From assembly GCA_031296105.1 (NCBI GenBank), contig JARLGJ010000015.1, positions 21,960 to 85,959 of the forward strand: a DNA stretch of 64,000 nucleotides, given 5' to 3'. Below, in pieces: positions 1 through 8,766 of this stretch. The position numbers and the translations under genes were made by a program. Each line of letters begins with the position of its first letter. Position 1 is the stretch's first letter. Source of the DNA: Acidobacteriota bacterium. GTDB taxonomy: Bacteria > Acidobacteriota > Terriglobia > Terriglobales > Acidobacteriaceae. The notes under the pieces are model-generated. The model had not been told where the DNA came from. It did no database searches and saw only the letters and a list, made by a program, of their open reading frames with translations.

Positions 1-1382
1 AGGGCGTCAGCAACATGCGCGCCAGCGCGTAGCGGTTGCGCTCGCCGCCGGAGAGCACGCCAATCTTCTTGAAGACGTCATCCTCGCTGAAGAGGAAGCT
101 GCCCAAAAGGTTGCGCAGCTCGGTCTGCGAGCGCGGCGCCACGCGAGTAAGGTCGTCCAGCATTCGCGCTTCGGTGTCCAGTTCCTTGTACTGGTCCTGC
201 GCAAAGTAATCGACCCCGACGTTGTGCCCCAGAGAGTATTCGCCGCCGGTCACCGCTTCGCTCTGCGCCAGCAGCTTGATGAGCGTGGATTTGCCCGCGC
301 CGTTGACGCCCACCAGCGCAACGCGCTCGCCGCGCTCGATGGTGAAGCTCACGTTGCGCAGCACATCCTTGGGCCCGTAGCTCTTGTCCACGTCCTTGAA
401 CTCGGCGACGATGCGGCCGCTGGGCTTGGGCTGCGGAAAGCTGAAGTGGATGGTCTTCTCTTCCTCGGGCACCGCGATGCGCTCGATCTTCTCCAGCTCC
501 TTGATGCGGCTTTGCACCTGCTTGGCCTTGGTGGCCTGGTAGCGGAAGCGGCTGATGAAGGCCTCAAGCTGCTCGATGCGCTCGTGCTGATTGCGGTAGG
601 CCGAGAGCAGAGAGTCGCGGCGCTGCTCCTTCTCGCGCAGATACTTGTCGTAATTGCCACTGTAGAAGTGCACGCCCTTGTTCCATATCTCGACGATCTT
701 CTTCACCGTCACATCCAGAAAATAGCGGTCGTGCGAGATGAGCACGTAGGCGTAGGGATAATTCGACAGGTAGTCTTCCAGCCAGTTGCGCGTCTCCAGG
801 TCGAGGTGGTTGGTCGGCTCGTCCAGCAGCAGCATTTGCGGCTTTGCCAGCAGCAGCTTGGCCAGCGAGATGCGCATCTGCCAGCCGCCGCTGAACTCCT
901 CGGTCTGCCGCGTCCAGTCCTGCTTGGAGAAGCCGAGGCCGGTGAGCACGGTGCCCACCTGCGACTCCAGGTTGTAGCCGTCTTGCGCCAGAAATTCGCT
1001 TTGCACGCGATGGAAGCGCTCGGCGACCTGCGCGTACTCTTCGCCCGCGGGATCGATCTCACTCATGCGGTGCGAAAGCTCTTCCAGTTCGCGCTCCATC
1101 TCGTGAAGGGAGGCAAAGACCGCCAGGCACTCGTCGAAGACGGTGCGGCCGTAAAGCGAGAGGCCGTCCTGCGGCAGGTAGCCCACGCTCATCTGTTTGG
1201 GCTGGCTGATGGCGCCGTAGTCGAGCGTCTCCATGCCGGCCAGCACCTTGAGCAGGGTGGACTTGCCGGAGCCATTGGCGCCAACCAGGCCCACGCGGTC
1301 CTGCGGCGTAATGAGCCAGTTCAAGCCAGTGAAGAGCATTTTGGGGCCGAAGCGTTTGCCGGCGTCGCTAAGCTGAATCATG
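1..1382 (-). CDS. ABC-F family ATP-binding protein, C-terminus cut by window edge
   Basis: Soluble twin-ATPase of the ABC-F class; family members act on ribosomes as translation factors or antibiotic-protection proteins rather than as transporters. The first ATPase domain is complete: Walker A GANGSGKST near residue 35, signature SGGWQMRISLAK, Walker B LLLDEPTNHLD. It is followed by the charged inter-domain linker (DKYLREKEQRRDSLLSAYRNQ region) typical of the class, and no membrane segment is visible. The second domain shows Walker A GVNGAGKST and signature LSGGERNRYALAR, then the reading frame leaves the window after about 460 codons, so the second Walker B and C-terminus are missing here. 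The start MIQLSDAGKRFG matches the usual N-terminus; no strong ribosome-binding site precedes it. The subclass (Uup, EttA, YdiF type) cannot be settled from this fragment. Confidence 0.92.
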
Positions 1383-1422
1383 CGGGAATAAACCGTTGCG
1401 GAAACATCACAGGTCTATTCTC

Positions 1423-3156
1423 TCATTTTGCCGCGGACTGTGCGGCGTCCAGGCGCGCCACAATCTGCATTTCGGCGGCGGCCTCGGCGCGCCGTCCCTG
1501 CAGAGAAAGCGCCGCGGCCAGGCTGCGGTGCGCGGCCACGCGCGGCCAGTCGCACACAATGCGGCGGCGGTACCACAGCTCGGCCTCTGCCAGGTCTCCG
1601 CGCGCCAGCGCCACATCGCCCAGGATGCTGAATGCCTCCGGCGTCAGGCGGCTCACGGGACGGATCTCCAGCACGCGCCGCGCGCAGTACGCGGCCTCTT
1701 CGGGATGCTGCTGCTTGAGCGCGCTGGCCAGATGCAGCCAGTTGCGCGAGATGCCGGGAAATTCCGCCACCGAGCGCCGCATCAATGGGATGGCTTCCTC
1801 CGGGCGGCCAATTTGCAGGTAGGCGTCCGCCAGGTCGTACTGCGCCAGCGATGAGTGCGGCACGCAATCCATGGAGTGCTGGAACAGGCTCAGATTGGTG
1901 GACCAGAACGAGGCCTCGTGGAAGGTCACCGGCACGCACACCGCCAGCAGCGCCAGCACCACGGCAAACTGACGCCCGGCTGTATCCCGCAGCAACGGCA
2001 AGCGGCGCAGCAGCACTCCGGCGGCAATGGCCACGGCGATTCCCGGCAGGTACAGGTAGCGGTCGTGCAGTTGCAGCAGTTGCACTCCGGCCACCACCGG
2101 CGCCAACGTGAACAGGAACAGCAGCACCAGCAACTGTGCCGCGCGCGAGCGCCACGCCAGCCACGCAGCCACGGCAAGCACCACCAGAGACACCGCGCTG
2201 CCCGCCGCAATCTGCGCGGCCGTCAGCGCGCCGCCCACCACCGGCGGATAGTTCATCACTACCGGCGCGGCCAGCAACTGCTTCTTCAGGTACCAGCACA
2301 GCGCCCAGGGAGCCAGCGCCGGCGGCTGCGTCAGAATTCCGCTGCTGTCGGCCGAGGCATAGCGCGCCGTCACATGCATCTGCCAGGCAAAGTGCAGGGC
2401 GGTCAGCAGCAGCCACGGCGCGGATTCAAACAGCGCGTGCACCGGACGCGCCAGCCAGCCGCGCTCGCGGCTCTGCCGCAAACGGTCGAAGAACACCAGG
2501 GCCACCATCAGCGCGGCCGTTTCCTTGGAGAGCAGCGCGGCCTCCAGCAGCAACAGAGAGAGACACAGCCAGCGGCGGCCTTCGCCATCCGCCCAACGCA
2601 GATAGGCCAGCAGCGCGCCCAGAAAGAACGCCGCGCAGAGCACGTCGCTGATGCCCGAGATCCAGGCAACGGACTCGATGTGCGTGGGGTGAATGGCAAA
2701 AACCAGCGCCGCCAGCGCTCCCGCCCGCGCGTCGCCCGTCAGCCGCCGCCCCAGGGCCGCCACTTCGAGCGTCACGATCAGGTGCACCAGCACCACGCCC
2801 AGGTGAAAGAAGCCCGGCATTCCGAAGCCGATCTTATTCACCAGGAAAAGCCACATCATGGTCAGCGGGCGATAGAAAACCGCCGCGCCGCCGTCCTGCC
2901 CCGGAGTGAATCCCCAGAAGGTGGAGGTAAAGATGGTGCCCACCGAATGCCAGCCCTGCATCCAGGGGTTGGTGAGGATGAGCAGCGCGTCGTCGTAGGC
3001 AAAATCGAAGAATAGCGTCTGCGCGTAAACCGCCAGCAGAGCGGCCATGGCCAGCCGCAGCAGCCAGCGCTCGCTCATGGCAGAGGCGGCAACGCGCTGC
3101 CAGGCGGAGGACGGGACATGGGCCGCGGAGGCCGTTTTTTCAGGAAGATGCGGCAC
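1423..3156 (-). CDS. TMTC-like polytopic membrane protein with C-terminal TPR repeats
   Basis: 577-residue integral membrane protein. The first ~430 residues hold about ten hydrophobic helices. An acidic pair follows the first helix (FAYDD, near residue 55), and a DRYLYLPGIAV motif resembles the RYLYLP signature of TMTC/DUF1736 O-mannosyltransferase-like proteins. The last ~140 residues are TPR-like helical repeats (DLADAYLQIGRPEEAIPLM and two more). Family knowledge suggests a GT-C glycosyltransferase fold using a lipid-linked sugar; the substrate is unknown. A paralogue of exactly the same length lies at 52339-54072. The start is GTG, preceded by TAGAAT and exactly six bases, so the mRNA may be leaderless; an alternative start is the Met at residue 27 just before the first helix. 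Its stop lies 40 bases upstream of the ABC-F start, so the two may be co-transcribed. Confidence 0.8.
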   Translation of the reverse strand: MPHLPEKTASAAHVPSSAWQRVAASAMSERWLLRLAMAALLAVYAQTLFFDFAYDDALLILTNPWMQGWHSVGTIFTSTFWGFTPGQDGGAAVFYRPLTMMWLFLVNKIGFGMPGFFHLGVVLVHLIVTLEVAALGRRLTGDARAGALAALVFAIHPTHIESVAWISGISDVLCAAFFLGALLAYLRWADGEGRRWLCLSLLLLEAALLSKETAALMVALVFFDRLRQSRERGWLARPVHALFESAPWLLLTALHFAWQMHVTARYASADSSGILTQPPALAPWALCWYLKKQLLAAPVVMNYPPVVGGALTAAQIAAGSAVSLVVLAVAAWLAWRSRAAQLLVLLFLFTLAPVVAGVQLLQLHDRYLYLPGIAVAIAAGVLLRRLPLLRDTAGRQFAVVLALLAVCVPVTFHEASFWSTNLSLFQHSMDCVPHSSLAQYDLADAYLQIGRPEEAIPLMRRSVAEFPGISRNWLHLASALKQQHPEEAAYCARRVLEIRPVSRLTPEAFSILGDVALARGDLAEAELWYRRRIVCDWPRVAAHRSLAAALSLQGRRAEAAAEMQIVARLDAAQSAAK

Positions 3157-3162
3157 ACAGGC

Positions 3163-3168
3163 ATTCTA
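3163..3168 (-). promoter_or_regulatory. Putative -10 box TAGAAT for a leaderless transcript
   Basis: On the minus strand TAGAAT is followed by GCCTGT and then the GTG start at 3156. This spacing would place transcription initiation at or next to the start codon. No convincing -35 hexamer was seen. The same layout recurs before four other genes in the window. Confidence 0.4.
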
Positions 3169-3228
3169 GCAACAGGCGCGCGCGGCGACGGTTAACCCAG
3201 CGGATGCGTCATAAACCGCGCAACACGC

Positions 3229-3234
3229 TATAAT
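3229..3234 (+). promoter_or_regulatory. Putative -10 box TATAAT of typA
   Basis: A perfect TATAAT lies about 125 bases ahead of the typA start. The -35 region (TGCGTC, 18 bp upstream) is weak. If used, it gives a leader of roughly 115 bases that contains a small hairpin (CGAACC TT GGTTCG near 3293-3306). Confidence 0.45.
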
Positions 3235-3357
3235 GGAAACAGCAGCTTCCCTACGTCTTCGTTTCCTCGTTTCCCCAGACAGGATCGTGCGACGAACCTT
3301 GGTTCGCTGCGCCCGTGTCCGCCAACATTGCGCGGACCTACAAAGGATGAGACCCGC

Positions 3358-5184
3358 TTGAGCACCGAAATTCGCAATATCGCCATCATCGCCCACGTTG
3401 ACCACGGCAAAACCACACTGGTAGACGCCATGCTGCGCCAGAGCGGCGCCTTCCGCGCCAACCAGGAGGTGGCCGATCGCGTGATGGATTCCAACGACCT
3501 GGAGCGCGAGCGTGGTATTACCATCCTGGCCAAGAACACCGCCGTCTTCTACCACCACATCAAGATCAACATCGTGGACACGCCGGGTCACAGCGACTTT
3601 GGCGGCGAGGTGGAACGCGCGCTGAAGATGGTGGATGGCGTCATGCTGCTGGTGGACGCCAGCGAAGGCCCCTTGCCGCAGACGCGCTACGTGCTGAGCA
3701 AGGCCCTGGAGGCGCAGCTCAAGCCCATCGTGGTCATCAACAAGATCGACCGCCCCGACGCGCGCGCCCAGGAAGTTCTGAACGAGGTCTATGACTTGTT
3801 CATCGACCTCGACGCCGACGAGTCGCAGCTTGATTTTCCAGTGCTCTACACCAACGGCAAGCTGGGCACGGCCACCACGGATCTCGCGCAGCCCGGCACC
3901 GACCTGCAGCCTCTGTTCGAGTCCATCGTCAAGACCATCCCCGCGCCCACCGGCAGTCCGGACGCCACCCTGCAAATCATGGTGGCCAACCTCGACTACA
4001 GCGACTACCTGGGACGCCTGGCCATCGCGCGCGTGTTTAACGGCACCCTGCGCACCGGCGAGGAAGTGGGCATCGCCAAGCTGAGCGGCGAAATCGAGAA
4101 GATCAAGATCACCAAGCTGTTCAGCTTCTCGGGCCTCAAGCGCACAGACATCACCGAGACCGAACTGGGCGACATTGTGGCCGTGGCCGGCGTCACCGGC
4201 ATCACCATCGGCGAGACCATCACCAGCTACGAAGCGCCCGATCCGCTGCCGCACATCCTCATCGACGAGCCGACCATCGCCATGCAGTTCATGGTGAACA
4301 CCTCGCCCTTTGCCGGACGCGAAGGCCAGTACGTCACCTCGCGCAACATAGCCGAGCGCCTGGACAAGGAGCTGCTCACCAACGTCTCCATCCGCGTGGA
4401 ACAGATCGCGCCGGACGTCTTCAACGTGGCCGGCCGCGGCGAGCTGCAACTGGCCATCCTCATCGAGATGATGCGCCGCGAAGGCTTTGAGCTGGCGGTG
4501 GGCAAGCCGCAGATTCTGACCCACACCATCGACGGCAAGCTGATGGAGCCGATCGAGCTGCTGACGGTGGACATCCCCGAGGAGTTCATCGGCGTCGTCA
4601 TCGAGAAGCTGGGCGTGCGCAAGGCGGAGATGCGCAAGATGCACAATCACGGCTACGGCCGCGTGCGCATCGAATTCCGCGTCCCCAGCCGCGGCCTCAT
4701 CGGCCTGCGCAATGAGATGCTGACCGACACGCGCGGCACCATCGTGATGAACTCTCTCTTCGACGGCTACACCGAGTGGCAGGGCGTGATTCCGCAGCGC
4801 GTCAACGGCGCCATCACCTCCGACCGCAACGGCCTGACCACCACCTACGCCTTGAACGGCCTGCAGGAACGCGGCGAGCTCTTCATCGGCTCCGGCGTGG
4901 AGGTCTATGAAGGCATGATCGTGGGCGTGCACTCGCGCGAGAACGACATTGACGTAAATGCCGTGCGCGAAAAGAAGCTGACCAACATGCGCTCCTCGAC
5001 CGCCGACGAAGCCGTGCGCCTGGTTCCCTACCGCACCCTGAACCTGGAGCAGTGCCTGGAGTTCATCGCCGAAGACGAAGTAGTGGAGATCACGCCGAAG
5101 TCCCTGCGCCTGCGCAAAAAGATCCTGCACGCCAAGCAAAGGCCGCGCAAGGTCCTGGACGACGGCCCCTCGGCCGGGAATTGA
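3358..5184 (+). CDS. typA: Translational GTPase TypA/BipA
   Basis: Ribosome-associated GTPase of the EF-G-like superfamily, involved in 50S assembly and stress or cold adaptation. The G domain is clear: [15 protein letters not shown] (P-loop), [13 protein letters not shown] (switch I), [14 protein letters not shown]. The C-terminal half has the EF-G-like domains and the TypA-specific end. I place the start at TTG 3358 ([12 protein letters not shown]), giving 608 residues as usual for the family; an AAAGGA Shine-Dalgarno sits at 3342-3347, ten bases upstream. A further TTG at 3330 minus two bases (3328) is also in frame but would put the ribosome site inside the gene, and the ATG at 3347 is out of frame. 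It is transcribed alone, divergently from the TMTC-like gene. Confidence 0.97.
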   Translation: MSTEIRNIAIIAHVDHGKTTLVDAMLRQSGAFRANQEVADRVMDSNDLERERGITILAKNTAVFYHHIKINIVDTPGHSDFGGEVERALKMVDGVMLLVDASEGPLPQTRYVLSKALEAQLKPIVVINKIDRPDARAQEVLNEVYDLFIDLDADESQLDFPVLYTNGKLGTATTDLAQPGTDLQPLFESIVKTIPAPTGSPDATLQIMVANLDYSDYLGRLAIARVFNGTLRTGEEVGIAKLSGEIEKIKITKLFSFSGLKRTDITETELGDIVAVAGVTGITIGETITSYEAPDPLPHILIDEPTIAMQFMVNTSPFAGREGQYVTSRNIAERLDKELLTNVSIRVEQIAPDVFNVAGRGELQLAILIEMMRREGFELAVGKPQILTHTIDGKLMEPIELLTVDIPEEFIGVVIEKLGVRKAEMRKMHNHGYGRVRIEFRVPSRGLIGLRNEMLTDTRGTIVMNSLFDGYTEWQGVIPQRVNGAITSDRNGLTTTYALNGLQERGELFIGSGVEVYEGMIVGVHSRENDIDVNAVREKKLTNMRSSTADEAVRLVPYRTLNLEQCLEFIAEDEVVEITPKSLRLRKKILHAKQRPRKVLDDGPSAGN

Positions 5185-5189
5185 TTCAA

Positions 5190-5327
5190 GTCAGGGCACG
5201 GCTTCAGCCGTGCCGATAAAACCTGCAAAAACACACGGGCTTCAGCCGCTGAGGAACGCCTTCCCTCAGCGGCTAAAGCCGCGCATATCACCGAGACTTA
5301 GCGGCGCGACTAAAGTCGCGCCCTGAC
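5190..5327. repeat. Palindromic intergenic element, GTCAGGGC family, copy 1
   Basis: About 138 bp bounded by GTCAGGGC and GCCCTGAC. Inside are three hairpins: GGCACGG(cttca)CCGTGCC at the left; a long central stem pairing AGCCGCTGAGG with CCTCAGCGGCT and extended past one mismatch by GGCTT/AAGCC; and GGCGCGACT/AGTCGCGCC at the right. Related copies are at 21657-21816 and 44931-44993. It lies just after the typA stop and could also end that transcript, although there is no T-tract. Confidence 0.75.
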
Positions 5328-5523
5328 AAACAGGAAACTCATTCCCCATAATTCAGTCGCCCATTTCACCCGTATGCGGAAGTATCAGGCTTGGGCGGAC
5401 CTTCCCCGGACAAGAACTTCAGCAAAGATGCGAAACTATTCGATTTGTGATATTAACTTGTGCCTGTTTCACTACGAACCGGAAGGCTGTGGGGCCTTGC
5501 GGCGGCATTCAGGAGGAAACACT

Positions 5524-5991
5524 TTGAAGGCAACTCTACGCAACTGCGCCCTGGCCTGCATGGCGGCCGCGCTGACGTTCGCCGGCGCCGGCACACTGCG
5601 CGCCCAGCAGCTCAACGACAAATTGCAGAAGGCCGTGGGTCACTGGCAGGTGATCAACAACGAGGGCAAGCCCTGGGGCAAGGTGGACACCTACCTGGTA
5701 GACGGCAAGCTCTACGGCAAGGTCACCGAACTGCGCCCCGGACGGCAGCCCAACGACATGTGTGAAAAATGCTCCGGCGAGTTGAAGAACAAGCCGCTGA
5801 TGGGACTGGTCATCATCCGCAACTTCCATCCCGGCGGCGACGACTGGGTGGGCGGCACGGTCATCGATCCCGAGAATGGCAAGGAGTACAAGGGCAAGCT
5901 CTGGTCCGTAGGCGACGGGAAGCTCTCCATGCGCGGCTACATTGGCATATCCATGCTGGGCCGCACCGAAAACTGGGTGCGCCTCAAGTAG
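5524..5991 (+). CDS. Secreted DUF2147-family protein
   Basis: 155-residue protein with an N-terminal signal peptide (MKATLRNCALACMAAALTF, probable cleavage near LRAQQ), so it is expected in the periplasm. The mature part starts with VGHWQVINNEGKPWGKVDTYL and has GGTVIDPENGKEYKGKLW, the layout of DUF2147 proteins, a small beta-sheet family often annotated as a lipocalin-like or acyl-carrier-related periplasmic protein of unknown function. The start is TTG 5524, chosen because a strong AGGAGG lies at 5511-5516, seven bases upstream; the in-frame extension further upstream lacks coding character. A CxxC pair (MCEKCSG) could form a disulfide or bind metal. The gene is followed by a good terminator. 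Confidence 0.8.
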   Translation: MKATLRNCALACMAAALTFAGAGTLRAQQLNDKLQKAVGHWQVINNEGKPWGKVDTYLVDGKLYGKVTELRPGRQPNDMCEKCSGELKNKPLMGLVIIRNFHPGGDDWVGGTVIDPENGKEYKGKLWSVGDGKLSMRGYIGISMLGRTENWVRLK

Positions 5992-6022
5992 CAACAGAAG
6001 AAAGTTGTGAGAAAGAATCGAA

Positions 6023-6047
6023 GGCGGGCCGCGCGGTCCGCCTTTTT
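6023..6047 (+). terminator. Rho-independent terminator after the DUF2147 gene
   Basis: Stem GGCGGGCC/GGTCCGCC around loop GCGC, followed by TTTTT. It overlaps the last bases of the convergent DUF2127 gene. Confidence 0.8.
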
Positions 6048-6603
6048 ACTTTTCGGACCTGGCCACCGGAACCGTCTCTTCGTTGGAGCGGGCTGGCGAC
6101 TCGTGGCAGCGCTCGCGACGGTTCTCCAGCAGAATGCGCAGGATGAAGAGCACCACGATGATGTTGCCCACCAGGATGGCCGCGTGCGTCAGGTCGCGGT
6201 GGTGCCAGACGGCGACGATCTCCATGGGAAGATAAATGGCGCCGCTGATGACGGCGAACCACTCGGCCCACGCGCATTGCATCCAAAGACCATAGCCTTC
6301 GATGAAGCGGCAGATGGAGTAGGCAAAGCCGACGCTGACGGCGGTCCAGATGCCGCGGCCCGTGGTACGATCGGCCAACTGATAGAACCAGTCGGTGACG
6401 CGCGAGTCGGGGTTCAGACGCAGCCAGTCGGTAAGGTGATCCACAACCTGGGTCAGGTCGCGATGCAGAAGGGAGATGAGGACGCAGCTAAGCGCGGCAA
6501 CGGCCAGGCCCTTGAGTCCCTCGAAAAGAGCAACCGTGCGCAGGCCGTATTTATCCCTGCGCTTCCGTGCCCGTTTCTTATCAACCGCAGATTGGGGCTC
6601 CAT
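6046..6603 (-). CDS. DUF2127-family membrane protein
   Basis: 185-residue protein with about four predicted membrane helices (KGLAVAALSCVLISLL; WTAVSVGFAYSICRFIEGYGLW; EWFAVISGAIYLPMEIVAVW; AAILVGNIIVVLFILRILL) and charged ends. The opening LRTVALFEGLKG and the pattern of helices fit DUF2127, an uncharacterised bacterial inner-membrane family. The start at 6603 (MEPQSAVDKKRARKR) places a basic cytoplasmic segment before helix 1. Upstream in-frame Met codons at 6645 and 6687 are possible but would overlap the engB upstream region; none has a convincing ribosome site. It is divergent from engB and convergent with the DUF2147 gene. Function unknown. Confidence 0.7.
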   Translation of the reverse strand: MEPQSAVDKKRARKRRDKYGLRTVALFEGLKGLAVAALSCVLISLLHRDLTQVVDHLTDWLRLNPDSRVTDWFYQLADRTTGRGIWTAVSVGFAYSICRFIEGYGLWMQCAWAEWFAVISGAIYLPMEIVAVWHHRDLTHAAILVGNIIVVLFILRILLENRRERCHESPARSNEETVPVARSEK

Positions 6604-6702
6604 GGCCACACGTTCAATGTACACGACCAGAGCGGGAAAAATCATCTGATCGAATCCTGAAGGATCGATTCGCACCGGAAGAAACAATCCCCCGGCTTAC
6701 GT

Positions 6703-6708
6703 TAAGAT
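6703..6708 (+). promoter_or_regulatory. Putative -10 box TAAGAT, leaderless engB transcript
   Basis: TAAGAT, six bases (ACTTGT), then the ATG of engB. No Shine-Dalgarno precedes the ATG, in keeping with a leaderless message. Confidence 0.45.
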
Positions 6709-6714
6709 ACTTGT

Positions 6715-7314
6715 ATGAAGGTTTTTACCCGATTTATGCTCTCGGCGGTCGCGCCGCAACACTTCCCTCCGGCGGAGCTGCCGGAGGTTGCGTTTCTCGG
6801 CCGCTCGAACGTGGGCAAGTCGAGCCTGATCAATTCGCTGGTATCGGCCAAGGTGGCCAAGACCAGCAATACTCCGGGGCGCACGCAGGCCATTAACTTT
6901 TTCGAGCTGCGCTGGCCCGGCCGCCCGAAGGCCGAGCTGGTCTTCGCCGACCTTCCCGGCTACGGCTACGCCAAGGTGCCGCGCGAGGTATCGCGCAGTT
7001 GGCCGGAGTTCATCGAGCCGTATCTGGCCGATCGCGAGACGCTCGCGCTGAGCCTGTGCCTGGTGGACGCCAACATTCCGCCGCAGGCCTCGGACACGCA
7101 GATGATCGACTACCTGAAGCAGACGGGACGCCCCCTGCTGGTGGTGGCCACCAAGGCGGATCGCGTCGGCACACGCCTGCACGCCTCCCTGAACGCCCTG
7201 AGAAAGGCCCACGGGGTCGAACACGTGCTTGCATATTCATCTAAAACCGGTCTTGGACAGGACGAGCTGTGGCGCCGCCTGCGGGCGGTCAATCCCCCGG
7301 AAGAGCAGGGTTAG
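6715..7314 (+). CDS. engB: Ribosome biogenesis GTP-binding protein EngB/YsxC
   Basis: Small essential-type GTPase (199 residues) that takes part in 50S subunit assembly. Motifs: VAFLGRSNVGKSSLINSL (G1), the TxGRTQ switch (NTPGRTQAINFF), FADLPGYGYAKV (G3), VATKADR (G4) and YSSKTGLG (G5). Length is normal for the family. The ATG at 6715 is supported by the usual N-terminal sequence and by a -10-like TAAGAT exactly six bases upstream, which replaces the missing ribosome-binding site. The neighbours are unrelated, so it is probably monocistronic. Confidence 0.97.
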   Translation: MKVFTRFMLSAVAPQHFPPAELPEVAFLGRSNVGKSSLINSLVSAKVAKTSNTPGRTQAINFFELRWPGRPKAELVFADLPGYGYAKVPREVSRSWPEFIEPYLADRETLALSLCLVDANIPPQASDTQMIDYLKQTGRPLLVVATKADRVGTRLHASLNALRKAHGVEHVLAYSSKTGLGQDELWRRLRAVNPPEEQG

Positions 7315-7653
7315 GGGAATTTATCGTAACTGGCGAGTTTTTTGCCCTGCAAGAAATTTAAGTTCAATCTAACTGACTGTCCACCATCGAGTTATGGGAT
7401 TTCCTGATACGGATGAATTTTCCCTGGGAACGCATAGTTTCTGCTGCCGCCGCTAAAATCGTGGTATGATTGGATGTTTTTGAATGCTCGCTGAACTTAC
7501 CGGGCCGGGTGGGCGCGATGGTACAGCGAGACTTGCATAAAGCACTCAGCCGTACGGTTCAGCTCGCAACCCCATGCAAGCCTGGCCTTCTAGGCCGGAT
7601 CCCCCAGAGCTGCCGCGCGGACTTTGAATACTCGCAGAGGTAAGGAAGCATCT
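7315..7653 (+). other. Non-coding stretch with possible promoter and structured leader
   Basis: 339 bases between engB and the 75-residue protein. A TATGAT at 7465-7470 could be a -10 box, leaving a leader of roughly 180 bases. The leader contains a hairpin around 7581-7600 (CCTGGCC TTCTA GGCCGG, one bulge) just ahead of the ribosome-binding site. There is no coding signal and no match to a riboswitch I can name. Confidence 0.35.
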
Positions 7654-7881
7654 ATGGCCAAGAGACGCGGTAATCCTAATTGGGGCAAGCCCGAGCCCAT
7701 CGGTCCTGTCACCCCGACGATCACAGAGTTTGAGCAGGTGGTTCGCGAGTTCAAGCTGACTCCCGACCAATACCTGCGCTCGACCCGTCTGCGCGAATGG
7801 GCACGCCGGAACAAGAATTCCAAGTACATTCCCGAGCCTCTTCTGGAAGCCTGGGGTTTTGAGCTCGAATCGACGCTGTAA
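7654..7881 (+). CDS. Small basic protein of unknown function (75 aa)
   Basis: Starts at ATG 7654 with a Shine-Dalgarno TAAGGAAG seven bases upstream; an in-frame upstream TTG (7624) would bury this site. The sequence opens with a basic KRRGNPNWGKP segment, then TITEFEQVVREFKLTPDQYL, a likely amphipathic helix, and WARRNKNSKYIPEPLLEAWGF near the end. No membrane segment, signal peptide or cysteine. I do not recognise a named family; the composition suggests a nucleic-acid- or ribosome-associated protein, but that is only a guess. A strong terminator follows, so it is a stand-alone gene with its own long leader. Confidence 0.75.
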   Translation: MAKRRGNPNWGKPEPIGPVTPTITEFEQVVREFKLTPDQYLRSTRLREWARRNKNSKYIPEPLLEAWGFELESTL

Positions 7882-7901
7882 CGCGTTGCCGGTGTTCGAT
7901 G

Positions 7902-7926
7902 AAGGCCGCCCTCGGGGCGGCCTTTT
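7902..7926 (+). terminator. Rho-independent terminator after the 75-aa gene
   Basis: AAGGCCGCC, loop CTCGG, GGCGGCCTTTT. Confidence 0.85.
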
Positions 7927-8106
7927 CTGCGCCTGGAAAGCGTTTTTTTACTCGAAAAATAAGCGTGCGGAAGGCCTCCGCGCACTCATTTGATTGACTT
8001 CGGGTTGGCCCGGATGGGATAGTTAAATGTTACTTTTCGATGAATGTGTGGTTACAATCGGCGGGTCTTTTGCAGACCTTCCCAACCTGGAGATTGCTTT
8101 CCCCCT

Positions 8107-8721
8107 ATGCTCCGCATTATCCCTCGCGAAACTGAATTCTTCGACATGTTCAATGAGATGGCACAGAACCTGACGGTGGGTGCCACGCAACTGCGCGATC
8201 TGTTGGAGAACTACACCGACGTCGCCGCCAACGTGCAAAGAATCAAGGGCACGGAACACCGCGGCGATGAGATCGCGCACGCGGTGTTCGTGAAGCTGAA
8301 TTCGTCGTTCATTACGCCCTTTGACCGCGAAGACATTCACACCCTGGCCAGCTCCCTGGACGACGTTCTGGACTTCATCAACGCGGCGGCCGACCGCCTG
8401 ATTACCTACAAAATCAACTTTCCGCCCGAGGCTGCCGCCGAACTGGCGATGATTATCCTGCAGCAGAGCGAAGAGCTGGCCAAGGCCGTGGGGCTTTTGG
8501 AAAAAGGCGACGAGCTGCTGAAGCACTGCGTGGAAGTGAACCGGCTGGAAAACGAGGCCGACCGCATCAGCACCACCGCCATCGGCCGTCTGTTCGAGAC
8601 GGAAACCAATCCCATCCATCTCATCAAGCACAAAGAGCTGCTGGAGATCCTGGAGATGGCCACGGACAAGGCGGAAGATGTCGCCAACGTGCTGGAAACC
8701 GTGGTTCTGAAGAGCGCCTAA
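8107..8721 (+). CDS. DUF47 (PhoU-like) phosphate transport accessory protein
   Basis: 204-residue all-helical cytoplasmic protein of the DUF47/PhoU-like family. It starts MLRIIPRETEFFDMF, the family's usual opening, and carries the helical signature around GTEHRGDEIAH and NRLENEAD (E/D-rich metal-binding motifs of PhoU folds). Proteins of this family are almost always paired with a Pit-type phosphate permease, and the Pit gene begins 45 bases downstream on the same strand. The likely role is control of phosphate uptake. The start at 8107 is favoured over upstream codons by the conserved N-terminus; a GGAGA lies about 13 bases upstream. A TACAAT at 8053-8058 may be the -10 box of this two-gene operon. 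Confidence 0.93.
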   Translation: MLRIIPRETEFFDMFNEMAQNLTVGATQLRDLLENYTDVAANVQRIKGTEHRGDEIAHAVFVKLNSSFITPFDREDIHTLASSLDDVLDFINAAADRLITYKINFPPEAAAELAMIILQQSEELAKAVGLLEKGDELLKHCVEVNRLENEADRISTTAIGRLFETETNPIHLIKHKELLEILEMATDKAEDVANVLETVVLKSA

Positions 8722-8766
8722 ATCTCCCCCGCAACCATGCGCTCGGCGCTCTGCTAGAGGTACGCT

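Noticed and set aside
224..1822. Plus-strand open frame across the ABC-F gene and into the TMTC-like gene
   Set aside because: It spans two real minus-strand genes and the gap between them; no domain is recognisable.
3166..5139. Minus-strand open frame of 657 codons opposite typA
   Set aside because: Antisense shadow with the same His/Gly/Val/Leu-rich composition; typA is complete and canonical.
5374..5523. 50-codon N-terminal extension of the DUF2147 protein
   Set aside because: A strong AGGAGG and a signal peptide place the start at 5524.
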